Source: Terriglobia bacterium
GTDB taxonomy: Bacteria; Acidobacteriota; Terriglobia; JAIQFV01
Direction: 5' to 3'
NCBI GenBank assembly: GCA_028716525.1
Contig: JAQUPQ010000002.1
Coordinates: forward strand, 124,001-188,000
Length of the DNA: 64,000 bases
The position numbers were made by a program, and so were the translations under genes. The notes below the pieces were generated by a model that saw nothing but the letters and a program-made list of their open reading frames with translations, had not been told where the DNA came from and made no database searches. Shown one piece after another: positions 54,101 through 62,545 of the stretch. Each line of letters opens with the position of its first letter. Position 1 is the first letter of the stretch.

Positions 54101-55270
54101 ATGAAAAAAGAACATCAAACATTCCAAGATTCCTCGATACGGGAAGTCAACAATCTGGCGGTCAATCTCTCCAGATTTCCCAACTGGCGCGCGCTGAGAG
54201 ACTCTCAGTGGTTTGGGGCCAACAAACATCGTCTGGATAAAGTCCTGAACACGGTCCGGGTAGAAAATCCCTGTGCGGTGCAATTTGAGCAGCCCACGCT
54301 GCGAGTCGTCTCGTGGAATATCGAGAAGGGGAAAAGGTTTCGGGAAATCCTTCATCAGTTCGAATCGGACGACCGGCTGGCCGGGGCCGATGTCATCGCG
54401 ATGCAGGAAGTGGATGGGGGAATGGCGCGATCGGAGAATCGTTTCATTGCGGCGGATCTGGCCCGATCGCTTCATATGAATTATGCCTATGCACCGGCGC
54501 TGATCGAGTTAACCAAGGGCATCGGTGATGACCTGGAGAGTAACAGTGAAAATATCTGTGGCCTTCAGGGCAACGCCGTTTTGTCGCGCGCCGAGATCCT
54601 CGAAGCGCACTCGGTGGGGTTGCCGCAGTGTTTCGAACCGTTTGACCATTCCGAAAAGCGTTACGGAGGCCGCAACGCCCTTTTCTGCCGATTCCATTGG
54701 AAAGACCGGGATTTGATGGTTGTGTCCACGCATCTGGAGGTTAGAAATACCCCGGCCTGCCGTGCCCGCCAGATGAAAGTATTGCTCGATAAGTTGGCGG
54801 GATTTGGTTCTTCTTCTGCGGTGTTGGGAGGTGATTTCAACACCAATACTTTCGCGCGTGGCTCGCGATGGCGTACGCTCAAGTCATTCTGCCGATTGGC
54901 GTGGACCGGCGAGAACGCTCTTCTTCAATCTCTTTTGAACCCTCAGGATCGGGAACCGCTTTTTCACGCCCTTGAATCGCGGGGATTTGAGTGGCGGTCA
55001 GGAAATGATGACCGGCCCAGCTCGTCGACCCACCTTCAATCGTTGGAGGACATCCGCTGGATTCCCCGGAGTTTGCTTCAGCGCGGTCGCCGGGTCATCG
55101 AACGGTACAAAGCCGGCCTGCCGCTACGGTTGGACTGGTTATGCGTGAGAGATCTTCAGGTGGTGGCCAATGAAGAAAGCCCATTGACCTTGGAAACATT
55201 TTCCGATGGCAGCCCCACGGAGCGCATATCGGATCATCGTCCCATTATCTGCACGGTCGAAATGAAATGA
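54101..55270 (+). CDS. Endonuclease/exonuclease/phosphatase (EEP) family protein
   Basis: About 389 residues with a Mg-dependent EEP domain: VVSWNIEKGKRF (N), AMQEVDGG (E), THLEVRNTP (H), LGGDFNTNTF (D-x-N) and ISDHRPIICTVE (D-H). These are the metal-binding and catalytic residues shared by APE1, DNase I and inositol-phosphate phosphatases. No signal peptide is apparent. ATG 54101 is used; a TTG at 54053 with AGGAG upstream is an alternative start. The substrate cannot be read from the fold alone. Confidence 0.85.
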   Translation: MKKEHQTFQDSSIREVNNLAVNLSRFPNWRALRDSQWFGANKHRLDKVLNTVRVENPCAVQFEQPTLRVVSWNIEKGKRFREILHQFESDDRLAGADVIAMQEVDGGMARSENRFIAADLARSLHMNYAYAPALIELTKGIGDDLESNSENICGLQGNAVLSRAEILEAHSVGLPQCFEPFDHSEKRYGGRNALFCRFHWKDRDLMVVSTHLEVRNTPACRARQMKVLLDKLAGFGSSSAVLGGDFNTNTFARGSRWRTLKSFCRLAWTGENALLQSLLNPQDREPLFHALESRGFEWRSGNDDRPSSSTHLQSLEDIRWIPRSLLQRGRRVIERYKAGLPLRLDWLCVRDLQVVANEESPLTLETFSDGSPTERISDHRPIICTVEMK

Positions 55271-55285
55271 GCGGCGAGCCGGCTT

Positions 55286-56326
55286 TCATGCCGCCGGGCC
55301 GGAAAGCAGTGATTTTCGAAGAAACCGGATCATTCGCGCCGCGATAAACCAGCTGAAAGGGAACTCGCCCAGGGTGTAGTGGCCACAAGGCATCAATTGA
55401 ATTTCTACAGGGATCTTGTGAGCATGGTATTCACGAAAGACATCGGCGGAAAATTCCGGCAGAAACGAAAGATCGTACTTTGCGGAGATGAGGAGCATTT
55501 TACGCGGATTGGTCTTCAGCTTTTGAATGAACGGAAACGGGCTGATGGGCGACCAAAAACGGCGTAATTCCTCCTGAGTCAATTCAGTTTCCAGTCCTTT
55601 GCGGACGTGTTGAGTGGTTATCCCCGTCCAAACGACATCGCCGAAATAGCTGGAACCATGGTTGAAAATGGCGGCGTCGAACCGGGCGTCGTGGGCAAAC
55701 GTCAGAAACGCCACGCTCGATCCGATGGATGTTCCCATCACAGCGAGTCGATTGTATCCCTGTTGCTGCAACCAATCGGCGGCTCGTCGCACATCCAAAA
55801 TGGCTTGAAGCGACGCTTGCAGGGTTCTCCCCACATTGGAGCACACCATGTAGTCGGAGCGTTCGAGTTCAGCCGGCTTTCTCCAGTCGTGATAAGGGAG
55901 ACTCAGGCGCAGGGCGGATATTCCGAAGCGCGCGAACAATTTCGACAACGCCACATGCGCCTGGATGTCGCCGTTCCATTGGGGCATGACGATGACGGCG
56001 GGGCGAAGTCTCGGGTGCTTCGAACCGTATGTGGCGGGAAAGTAGCGGGCATGGACGGTGTTGTTCTCAAGACTGGGCGTTTCGACCTGGCTGGGGAACC
56101 GGAGGTGAAAACCGTCGAAGGAATATTGGCTGGGTGACGTGTGTCGGAAGAATTCGTCGCTGTTCTTCATGGCCCGGTCGACGTAGGCTTCCAGTGTCTG
56201 ACGCGGGTTCCCATGCCCGTCGCGAAGTCCCAGAAATTCGAGTCCCCATTCGAACGGAAGAACTTTCCGGTTCGTGTCGCGTGAAAGCCGCCGTTTTTCT
56301 TCAAATGCGATGAGTTGTCTCAACAT
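55286..56326 (-). CDS. Alpha/beta-hydrolase-fold esterase-like protein
   Basis: 346 residues. The nucleophile elbow reads VMGTSIGSSVAF (G-T-S-I-G), an aspartate lies in KMLLISAKYDLSFLPE and the likely catalytic histidine in MPCGHYTLGEFPFSWF. PAVIVMPQWNGDIQAHV is the oxyanion-hole strand. A broad hydrolase/esterase role is likely; the leader sequence (EKRRLSRDTNRKVLPFEWG) is not a classical signal peptide. It is the first gene leftward of the transposon and its 3' end is 15 bp from the EEP stop. Confidence 0.82.
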   Translation of the reverse strand: MLRQLIAFEEKRRLSRDTNRKVLPFEWGLEFLGLRDGHGNPRQTLEAYVDRAMKNSDEFFRHTSPSQYSFDGFHLRFPSQVETPSLENNTVHARYFPATYGSKHPRLRPAVIVMPQWNGDIQAHVALSKLFARFGISALRLSLPYHDWRKPAELERSDYMVCSNVGRTLQASLQAILDVRRAADWLQQQGYNRLAVMGTSIGSSVAFLTFAHDARFDAAIFNHGSSYFGDVVWTGITTQHVRKGLETELTQEELRRFWSPISPFPFIQKLKTNPRKMLLISAKYDLSFLPEFSADVFREYHAHKIPVEIQLMPCGHYTLGEFPFSWFIAARMIRFLRKSLLSGPAA

Positions 56327-56640
56327 CCGCGTGGACTCTCCAAAAAACCGAGTATTGTACGTCGTTCTGGAAATTTTTCAAGCATCACGCCGGAATTCGG
56401 TAGCGGGTCAGTTTGAATGTAGCATGCGCATGAACCACAGACTGGACCTCGGTGCCACCCTCGAAATTGACCTACTACCCGAAGCCAGCGTCGAACATCC
56501 CATCGAAGCGGCATTCGAAGGACGCGAAAGCGAGATCGAGAGGCAAGATTGAAAATTGGGAAGCGGAGGCATCCGGGGCTTTGAGTCGCACAATCCTTCG
56601 GATTCTTTCCGGAGATCCCTGACTAAGCTCGCATGATCCA
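56327..56640. other. Non-coding gap upstream of the transposon, with a possible coding remnant
   Basis: No complete gene is visible. Bases about 56425-56552 can be read as a short, compositionally gene-like peptide (MRMNHRLDLGATLEID and a further acidic stretch ending in TGA), but it has no ribosome site or recognisable family. It could be the remnant of a gene broken by the insertion. This is offered as an observation only. Confidence 0.35.
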
Positions 56641-56656
56641 GCTCCGTCAGGAGCGC

Positions 56657-56726
56657 CATCTTTATAGCAACGATCTCTCTAATTCCACTCCTCTGATAGA
56701 GTCCCATCGGGACGATATCTGGGCTG
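56657..56726. repeat. Left inverted flank of the IS200-like element
   Basis: CATCTTTATAGCAAC at the outer end and GATAGAGTCCCATCGGGACG further in match the reverse complement of the right flank (57401-57472) over about 70 positions with scattered mismatches. It contains its own hairpin GTCCC-ATC-GGGAC at 56701-56713. Confidence 0.7.
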
Positions 56727-56921
56727 CCACGTCTCGACCACCAATCTCGACAGGCCGAAACAAAAATTATTGTATTCTCCACAAAATGTTTTCCTGCCTG
56801 TGCCGCGAACCTGCTATCCTTTTGCGGTGGCTTTCCCCCAGCCCCCCGCAGGGGACGACTTATTCATGACCACGTCCAACCCTTAACCCACCCCCACAAG
56901 TTTCGGAGGAGCGATCTCTTC

Positions 56922-57401
56922 ATGGCTAATACTTATACTCAAATCTACATCCATGTCGTCTTTGCAGTAAGGGGGAGATTCAATCTGATTCGTCGCGAAC
57001 ATAACGACGAGCTCCAGAAATACATCACCGGCATTGTCTCCGCTCAGAAACAAAAACTGATCGCGATCAACAACCGTCCCGATCATATGCATATCCTGTT
57101 GGGACAAAAACCAACCATCGCGCTATCCGACTTGGTCGGGAAGGTAAAATCCGGATCTTCAGGATTCATAAACCGATGCGGCTGGGTACGGGTTCGATTT
57201 GAATGGCAGGAAGGGTTCGGTGCTTTCTCCCATTCGCACTCCCAATTGGGCCAAGTGATTCGCTACATTCAAAATCAAGAGAAGCATCACCATCGAAGAA
57301 CATTCCGGGAAGAATACCTGCAACTGCTGAAGAAGTTTCAGGTCTCCTTTGATGAAAGATACCTGTTTACGCCCGTGGAAATGGACGGCAGCGAGGGTTA
57401 G
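56922..57401 (+). CDS. IS200/IS605-family Y1 transposase (TnpA-like)
   Basis: 159 residues, full size for a Y1 single-strand transposase. The HUH motif is RPDHMHILLG (H55, H57), and the catalytic tyrosine is Y115 in VIRYIQNQEKHHHRRTF. The N-terminal TYTQIYIHVVFAVRGR strand and EWQEGFGAFSHSHSQ block are typical. A GGAGGAG lies about 10 nt before the ATG. It uses single-stranded intermediates; no tnpB companion is present. The frame is intact, so the element may still be active. Confidence 0.93.
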   Translation: MANTYTQIYIHVVFAVRGRFNLIRREHNDELQKYITGIVSAQKQKLIAINNRPDHMHILLGQKPTIALSDLVGKVKSGSSGFINRCGWVRVRFEWQEGFGAFSHSHSQLGQVIRYIQNQEKHHHRRTFREEYLQLLKKFQVSFDERYLFTPVEMDGSEG

Positions 57402-57472
57402 CAGCACAGATGTCGTCCTGATGGGACTGGTTCAGAAGATGGGAAAGCGGAGAGCGGTTGCTATAAAGATAC
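57401..57472. repeat. Right inverted flank of the IS200-like element
   Basis: Reads GCAGCACAGATGTCGTCC at its inner edge, then GATGGGACTGGTTCAGAAG, and ends with GGTTGCTATAAAGATACCG. Its reverse complement matches 56657-56726. The inner edge begins directly at the transposase stop codon, so the gene uses part of the flank. Confidence 0.7.
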
Positions 57473-57785
57473 CGCGCCGATGGCGCTGCGTCCTTGCAGA
57501 AAGCAATTGGAAGAGTCTGACCCCAACAATGTGGAGTATCCACTCAATATGGAACGACGAGCAGCAAGCGCATTTGATACTTTCTTTAGAAAATAATTAT
57601 GACACTTGACGATCAACGCCCGATCAAAATTACGTCATTGGGATTCGGCGAACAAGCGTGCCATGACGCTTGCTTTTTTCTTTTCCACTGAGTATTGTCT
57701 CGATGCTTGCGCTGTGACTGAAGCGCACCGGACTGAGTGGCAGCAGGTCGCGCGTCAGACAGAATGACTTCCTGGAATCAAGAGT
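57473..57785. other. Gap between the transposon and the EamA transporter gene
   Basis: No gene is supported in these 313 bp. It holds the outer GCGCC/GGCGC hairpin (57474-57486) and a strong hairpin with a T-run at 57653-57683. The rest has no pattern that I could assign. Confidence 0.5.
57653..57683 (+). terminator. Rho-independent terminator
   Basis: CAAGCGT (57653-57659) and ACGCTTG (57666-57672) form a 7-bp stem around GCCATG and are followed by C, TTTTTT, C and TTTT. It is oriented to stop + strand transcripts reading out of the transposon region, about 100 bp before the EamA gene. Confidence 0.8.
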
Positions 57786-58688
57786 TTGAGCACCCACACA
57801 ATCGTTCCATCGCGCCGTACCAGCATACTGATGTTGATTCTGGGCATCATCGGCATCAGCTTTGGCTCGATCTTTGTGCGTTTGTGCGACGCACCTTCGC
57901 TGATCATTGCAGCCTATCGCCTGTCGATTGCGACGCTGGTTGTGGTGCCTTTCCAATTCACAAAAGGCGCAAGAGAAACGCAACGGACGCGTTTAAAAGA
58001 GGCGTGGTTTTATCTCTTCGCAGGATCTTTTCTAGCCATGCATTTTGCGACCTGGATCGCGTCGTTGCAATACACCTCGGTAGCCAGCTCGGTGGTTCTC
58101 GTGAGCACCAATCCCATTTTCGTGGCGATTTTATCGACCCTCCTCTTGAAGGAGCGGCTCTCACGGCGCGCGCTGATTGGGGCGGTTATCGCTTTAGCCG
58201 GCTGTGTTTGGATTGCGCGTTTTGACACCCGATTGGGAGCGTCCAACGTTAAAGGCGATCTGCTGGCATTGGCGGGCGCGGTCATGATGGCGGGATATCT
58301 GCTGACCGGCCGGGTCGTCCGGCGGGGCACCCCGCTGAAAGAATATGTGTGCCGGGTGTATGGCATAGCAGCCGTGATTCTTGTTATTCTCTGTGCTTTC
58401 AAGGAGCCGAACTGGATCCACTTTTCGGCCAGGACCTATTTGTTTTTTGCATTGTCGGCACTGGTGCCGCAATCGATCGGGCACACTTCTCTGAATTGGG
58501 CGTTACGATTTCTTCCGCCCGTCATCGTGGCCACATGCACATTATTTGAACCGGTTGGAGCTTCGCTTTTGGCCCTGGCGATCTTCAAAGAGGTGCTCAC
58601 GTGGCAGAAGATTGCGGGGGGCCTGGTTATTTTGACCGGAGTGTTTCTTTCGATGACTGAAATTCCAGCAGCTGAGGCAACGGTATGA
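57786..58688 (+). CDS. EamA/DMT-superfamily transporter
   Basis: 300 residues with ten predicted membrane segments arranged as two EamA repeats. GIIGISFGSIFVRLC opens the first and GDLLALAGAVMMAGYLLTGR the second; ASLQYTSVASSVVLVSTNPIF carries the typical polar pairs. Members export amino acids, nucleotides or drugs. The TTG at 57786 gives the expected N terminus; the ribosome site is weak. The end overlaps the carboxypeptidase gene by 4 nt, so they are coupled. The transported compound is unknown; a murein-derived peptide or amino acid is one guess from context. Confidence 0.85.
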   Translation: MSTHTIVPSRRTSILMLILGIIGISFGSIFVRLCDAPSLIIAAYRLSIATLVVVPFQFTKGARETQRTRLKEAWFYLFAGSFLAMHFATWIASLQYTSVASSVVLVSTNPIFVAILSTLLLKERLSRRALIGAVIALAGCVWIARFDTRLGASNVKGDLLALAGAVMMAGYLLTGRVVRRGTPLKEYVCRVYGIAAVILVILCAFKEPNWIHFSARTYLFFALSALVPQSIGHTSLNWALRFLPPVIVATCTLFEPVGASLLALAIFKEVLTWQKIAGGLVILTGVFLSMTEIPAAEATV

Positions 58689-59632
58689 AAATGATTCGAC
58701 CCGACGGTCTCGAACGGGGTGACACAATCGGTGTGGTTTCTCCGGCCAGCCCTGTCCTTCGCGGATCGGCGCACTTGGGGGCGGAGTATTTGAGATCATT
58801 AGGTTTTAACGTGCGCTTCGGTCGTCATGCCTTTGATCAGAACGGATACTTTTCAGGAAATCACAGCGCTCGGCTTTCGGACTTCAACGAATTCATACGT
58901 GACCCCGACATTAAAGCCATCTTTTGCACCCGGGGTGGATATGGGGCGGTCTATTTGCTGGAAAAGCTGGATTATGGAAGTTTGCGCCGTCACCCCAAAA
59001 TTATCATGGGCGCAAGCGATCTGACAATCTTATTGAATGTCGTTTCCGCACGGACTGGATTGATCACCTTTCACGGGCCCATGGTGGCTGCAAACTTCTC
59101 AAAGGGAAGGGCGGCCATACACCGGGATTCTTTCAATACTTTGCTGAAAGGCAAAATAGGGCCACACAGCGATAACTTCGGGAAAATCATCCTCCAGGCT
59201 CGCAAGGTGGTTCGTCAGGGCCGTGCGAATGGACGTCTTGTTGGAGGTTGTCTCTCCTTGCTGGTCAGCACCTTGGGAACGGAATATGAAATCAAGACCC
59301 GCCATTCCATTCTTTTTCTCGAGGATGTGAACGAACCTCCATATCGCATTGATCGCATGCTGAAACAGCTCTGGGATGCCGGGAAGTTTGAGGGAGTTCG
59401 AGGCGTGATCTTCGGCGACATGTTGAATTGTTCCGATGCCAAATATTCATCTATGTCGGCGCAAAGAGTCATCACCTCTGTGCTGAAAAACTTTTCCGGA
59501 CCGTTGGTTTTGGGGTTGAGTTCAGGTCACACTCGCCGACCGTTTGTCACTCTGCCTATCGGACTTCCGTGTCGTCTGGAAACACGGGCTCATCCGCAGC
59601 TTCTTTTTGCTCAAGCGCCGGTACGGGAATAA
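58685..59632 (+). CDS. LD-carboxypeptidase (S66/MccF-like)
   Basis: 315 residues. The S66 triad is visible: Ser in IMGASDLTILLN, Glu in LFLEDVNEPPYRIDR and His in GLSSGHTRRP. GVVSPASPV and FCTRGGYGAVYLLEKLD are the family's N-terminal blocks. Cytoplasmic LdcA removes the terminal D-Ala from murein tetrapeptide; MccF relatives cleave other acyl-amide peptides. Followed within 71 nt by mpl, whose substrate is the resulting tripeptide, which favours the LdcA role. Confidence 0.9.
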   Translation: MKMIRPDGLERGDTIGVVSPASPVLRGSAHLGAEYLRSLGFNVRFGRHAFDQNGYFSGNHSARLSDFNEFIRDPDIKAIFCTRGGYGAVYLLEKLDYGSLRRHPKIIMGASDLTILLNVVSARTGLITFHGPMVAANFSKGRAAIHRDSFNTLLKGKIGPHSDNFGKIILQARKVVRQGRANGRLVGGCLSLLVSTLGTEYEIKTRHSILFLEDVNEPPYRIDRMLKQLWDAGKFEGVRGVIFGDMLNCSDAKYSSMSAQRVITSVLKNFSGPLVLGLSSGHTRRPFVTLPIGLPCRLETRAHPQLLFAQAPVRE

Positions 59633-59702
59633 GAACGGACGGCAACCGGGATTCGTTGGTGAAATCGTTGAACAATTGATCTGAAATTTGTCCGTGGTGC
59701 TC

Positions 59703-61163
59703 ATGAGTTCATTTGCAGGATTGAAACGCGTTCATTTGATCGGAATCTGTGGCACGGCCATGGCCTCTCTGGCCGGCATGCTGAAGGAGCAAGGCTTTGA
59801 TGTTCGGGGCTCGGATCAAAATGTATATCCCCCGATGTCGGAGGAGCTGGCTCGTCAGCAGATTCCCTGTTTTTCCGGGTACCACGAAAAGAATCTTGAA
59901 TGGAAACCGGATGTCGTCGTGATCGGCAACGCCATCTCCCGTGGAAATCCCGAAGTGGAAAAGGTGCTGGATGAGGGAATTCGATATGCCTCTCTGCCGG
60001 AGATGGTTCGGGAATGCTTTTTGCGGGGACATCACTCCATTGTGGTGGCGGGAACTCATGGAAAGACTACGACAACCTCCTTGCTGGCTTGGATATTTGA
60101 ATGTGCCGGGAAGAAACCCAATTTCTTGATTGGAGGAATCGCTCAAAATTTCGGCCGGAGCTTTCAGTTGAGTTCGAGCGACCCGTTCATTCTTGAGGGG
60201 GACGAGTACGACACGGTGTTTTATGACAAAGGCCCGAAGTTCTTGCACTATCTGCCGCGCACAGTTTTGATCAACAACATTGAGTTTGATCACGCCGACA
60301 TCTATGCCAACTTGGAGGCTGTTCGACTGTCCTTTCAAAGGCTCGTCAACATCATTCCTCGCAACGGATTGCTGGTGGCCAACGCCTCAGACCCCACTGT
60401 CGTGGACGTTTCGAAGGCCGCCTTTTGCCGCGTTCAGTATTTTCAGCTTGGTCAAAGCGCGCTATCTGGAAGGGTTGCTTCTTCGAGACCGGTTTTCTGG
60501 GCGGATAAGGTGTCCATCTTGGCCGAGGGAACGAGTTTTGCCTTGATGTTGGGACAGCAGCTCGTGGGCGAGCTGTTTGTGCCATTGTTTGGGGATTTCA
60601 ATGCCTCGAATGCCGTCGCAGCGGCGGTGGTCGCATTGCAGCATGGAATTTCAATCGAGGCCGTCCGCGAGGCTCTGCGGACGTTTCTCAGCGTGCGACG
60701 CCGCATGGAAGTCCGTGGGGAGGCTCAGGGAATTACTGTGATTGATGATTTCGCGCATCATCCTACGGCCATTCGGGAAACGTTGCGGGGAGTGAAAGCG
60801 CGCTTTCCGGGACGACGGATCTGGGCCGTGGTCGAGCCGCGCTCGGCCACCATGCGGCGGAGCGTGTATCAGGAAGACTTGGTGGAAGCGTTGAAGCAGG
60901 CTGATGTGTCGGTAATCGCGGATCTGTTTTCTCCCGAAAAGGTGCCGGTCGATCAGCGCCTGTCCCCGGGGGATGTGGTCGCTGCACTGACGAAGCTCGG
61001 CCATTCTGCACATTTCATAAAAAGCGCTGAGGAGATCGTCAGCTTTTATCTGCCCGTGGCGCGGCGTGGTGATGTGTTCGTTGTATTTTCCAACGGCGCA
61101 TTCGAGAATATCCATGAACGGCTTTTGTCGAAGTTGAGATCGAATGCCGCCCCAATCGAATGA
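59703..61163 (+). CDS. mpl: UDP-N-acetylmuramate:L-alanyl-gamma-D-glutamyl-meso-diaminopimelate ligase
   Basis: About 486 residues, a Mur-ligase family protein. KRVHLIGICGTAMASLAGML is the UDP-sugar-binding Rossmann start, and VAGTHGKTTTTSLLAW the ATP P-loop. A middle LEGDEYDTVFYDKGPKF, then VIDDFAHHPTAIRETL (Mur C-domain) follow. Mpl attaches recycled murein tripeptide to UDP-MurNAc. It differs from MurC, which uses L-alanine alone, by its GDEYDTVFYDKG-type block. ATG 59703 is used; upstream in-frame TTG/GTG codons (59688, 59694) are possible. Confidence 0.92.
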   Translation: MSSFAGLKRVHLIGICGTAMASLAGMLKEQGFDVRGSDQNVYPPMSEELARQQIPCFSGYHEKNLEWKPDVVVIGNAISRGNPEVEKVLDEGIRYASLPEMVRECFLRGHHSIVVAGTHGKTTTTSLLAWIFECAGKKPNFLIGGIAQNFGRSFQLSSSDPFILEGDEYDTVFYDKGPKFLHYLPRTVLINNIEFDHADIYANLEAVRLSFQRLVNIIPRNGLLVANASDPTVVDVSKAAFCRVQYFQLGQSALSGRVASSRPVFWADKVSILAEGTSFALMLGQQLVGELFVPLFGDFNASNAVAAAVVALQHGISIEAVREALRTFLSVRRRMEVRGEAQGITVIDDFAHHPTAIRETLRGVKARFPGRRIWAVVEPRSATMRRSVYQEDLVEALKQADVSVIADLFSPEKVPVDQRLSPGDVVAALTKLGHSAHFIKSAEEIVSFYLPVARRGDVFVVFSNGAFENIHERLLSKLRSNAAPIE

Positions 61164-61190
61164 CGAGTGGGTTTTCGGAGCAGTTCCTCA

Positions 61191-61258
61191 TGCCCCGATG
61201 CATCGGGGCACGCGCTATCGGGGCGACAGATAATCGCCGGCATAAAGAAATGCCGGCG
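61191..61258. repeat. Two perfect palindromes in the mpl-plsC gap
   Basis: TGCCCCGATGCATCGGGGCA (61191-61210) is a perfect 20-bp palindrome, and CGCCGGCAT-AAAGAA-ATGCCGGCG (61235-61258) is a 9-bp-stem hairpin. A partial copy of the first (TATCGGGGCGACAGATAATC) lies between them. The GC stem and AT-rich loop style matches the hairpins at 29729-30201. No T-run follows, so they look like repeat-element ends rather than terminators. Confidence 0.65.
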
Positions 61259-61332
61259 CTGCCAAAGCTGATTTCGGAGTAGACAGGTCGAGCAAACCAT
61301 CTGGCTAATGAAGCGTGAGGGAAACCTGATCC

Positions 61333-62091
61333 ATGTTTCGAGCTCTAGTGACACTGATTGGCGTGGGATTATACATTCTTTTGACAGGGCCGTTTTCTTT
61401 ACTGATCACCTGGATTTTCGGAACAGATCATTTTCTGTACAGTGTGGCGCGGGTCGGCGCACGACTGGCGCTGCGGCTTTCCGGCGGGACCCTGTCGATC
61501 GAGGGTCAGGAGAACCTTCAGCCGCGCCAAAACTACATTTTTATGCCGAATCATGAAAGTAACGTGGATCCGGTAGCGGTTTTTCTGGCAATTCCGCACG
61601 ATGTAAAAGCCATCGCGAAGAAGGAATTCTTTCGGGTGCCCTTATTGAACATGGCGTGTCGATTGGAACACTTTATCTCTGTTGACCGGCAGAATCACGA
61701 GAGTGCGGTCGAAAGCGTCGAGCAGGCGGTGAAGCAGCTTGAAGCGGGAGATTCCTTTCTGATTTATCCCGAAGGGACGCGCACGCGAACCGGAGCTCTG
61801 GGTGCCTTTCGAAAGGGTGGGTTCATCGCGGCTATCCGATCCAAAGTTCCCATTGTCCCCATGACTGTGGAAGGTTGTTACGAGATGATGCGCAAAGGGG
61901 AATTCAAAATTGTGCCGGGGAAAATCACGGTTACATTTCATAAACCCATCGATCCTTCACATTTGACCCTGGAAGATCGGGATACATTGATCCTCAAAGT
62001 TCGAAATGCCATTGTCGCGGGGTTGAAAGAAGATATGGCGTCGAACGGGGCTGTTTCCAGCACCGGGGCTGAAACAACGGAGCTCACCTAA
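61333..62091 (+). CDS. Lysophospholipid acyltransferase (PlsC-like)
   Basis: 252 residues with an N-terminal hydrophobic stretch (VTLIGVGLYILLTGPFSLLITW). The HX4D motif is H74-E-S-N-V-D79 in MPNHESNVDPV and the second block is LIYPEGTRTRTG. FIAAIRSKVPIVPMTVEG is the third block. It transfers an acyl chain to 1-acyl-glycerol-3-phosphate during phospholipid synthesis. It is separated from mpl by the palindrome pair and followed closely (21 nt) by the next gene. Confidence 0.92.
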   Translation: MFRALVTLIGVGLYILLTGPFSLLITWIFGTDHFLYSVARVGARLALRLSGGTLSIEGQENLQPRQNYIFMPNHESNVDPVAVFLAIPHDVKAIAKKEFFRVPLLNMACRLEHFISVDRQNHESAVESVEQAVKQLEAGDSFLIYPEGTRTRTGALGAFRKGGFIAAIRSKVPIVPMTVEGCYEMMRKGEFKIVPGKITVTFHKPIDPSHLTLEDRDTLILKVRNAIVAGLKEDMASNGAVSSTGAETTELT

Positions 62092-62112
62092 AGCATTATC
62101 AAGGAGGCAGAC

Positions 62113-62535
62113 ATGGCCACGCCATCATTGAACGCACGGTTGGAATATTCTCTTCTCTGCGACGATGTGCGGGTGGAACTTGGAAATAAGCTCAGCTTGA
62201 TGGGGTTGTTTCGAAACATCTATTTTTACGCGTTGCCTTCTACCATGTTGAAATTCGCCGTCATTAATCATTGGACCGGGAGCGGTCAGTACACATCAGA
62301 GGTGAAGATTCTCTCTCCCGACCGTTCCAAAATCGTGGCCCAGGCTCAGGCGGCGCCCTTTGTGATCGAACCGCAGGGATTTGCCGACAACATCACCATT
62401 TTTGCCAATGTGACCTTTGACCGCGAAGGTCCACATCACCTGCAGGTCTATGTCAACGGGGTGATGATCCGGGAGATAGATTTGTTAATTAGTTTGATCC
62501 CGACTTCGGCCGGCGGCCCCACCACCGTGCAGTAG
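62113..62535 (+). CDS. Small conserved protein (DUF6941-like)
   Basis: 140 residues: MATPSLNARLEYSLLCDDVR, then KLSLMGLFRNIYFYALPS and GPHHLQVYVNGVMIREIDL. The pattern resembles a family annotated as DUF6941 in Acidobacteria-like genomes; function is unknown. AAGGAGG lies about 7 nt before the ATG (62100-62106). The beta-strand-rich composition with no signal peptide or metal motif suggests a cytosolic beta-sandwich. Confidence 0.75.
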   Translation: MATPSLNARLEYSLLCDDVRVELGNKLSLMGLFRNIYFYALPSTMLKFAVINHWTGSGQYTSEVKILSPDRSKIVAQAQAAPFVIEPQGFADNITIFANVTFDREGPHHLQVYVNGVMIREIDLLISLIPTSAGGPTTVQ

Positions 62536-62545
62536 AGGCGCTGTA

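Larger units (their letters stand above)
56641..57490. mobile_element. IS200-like Y1-transposase element with long imperfect inverted flanks
   Basis: A complete HUH transposase gene (56922-57401) is bracketed by related inverted sequences (56657-56726 and 57401-57472). GCTCC-GTCA-GGAGC at 56641-56654 and GCGCC-GAT-GGCGC at 57474-57486 are small hairpins at the outer edges. IS200/IS605 elements recognise subterminal hairpins rather than classical terminal inverted repeats, so exact ends cannot be set from one sequence. The boundaries given are the outer hairpins. Confidence 0.6.

Noticed and set aside
57737-58225. 162-codon + frame over the EamA gene start
   Set aside because: It overlaps the EamA transporter in another frame; only the transporter frame shows the repeat and membrane pattern.
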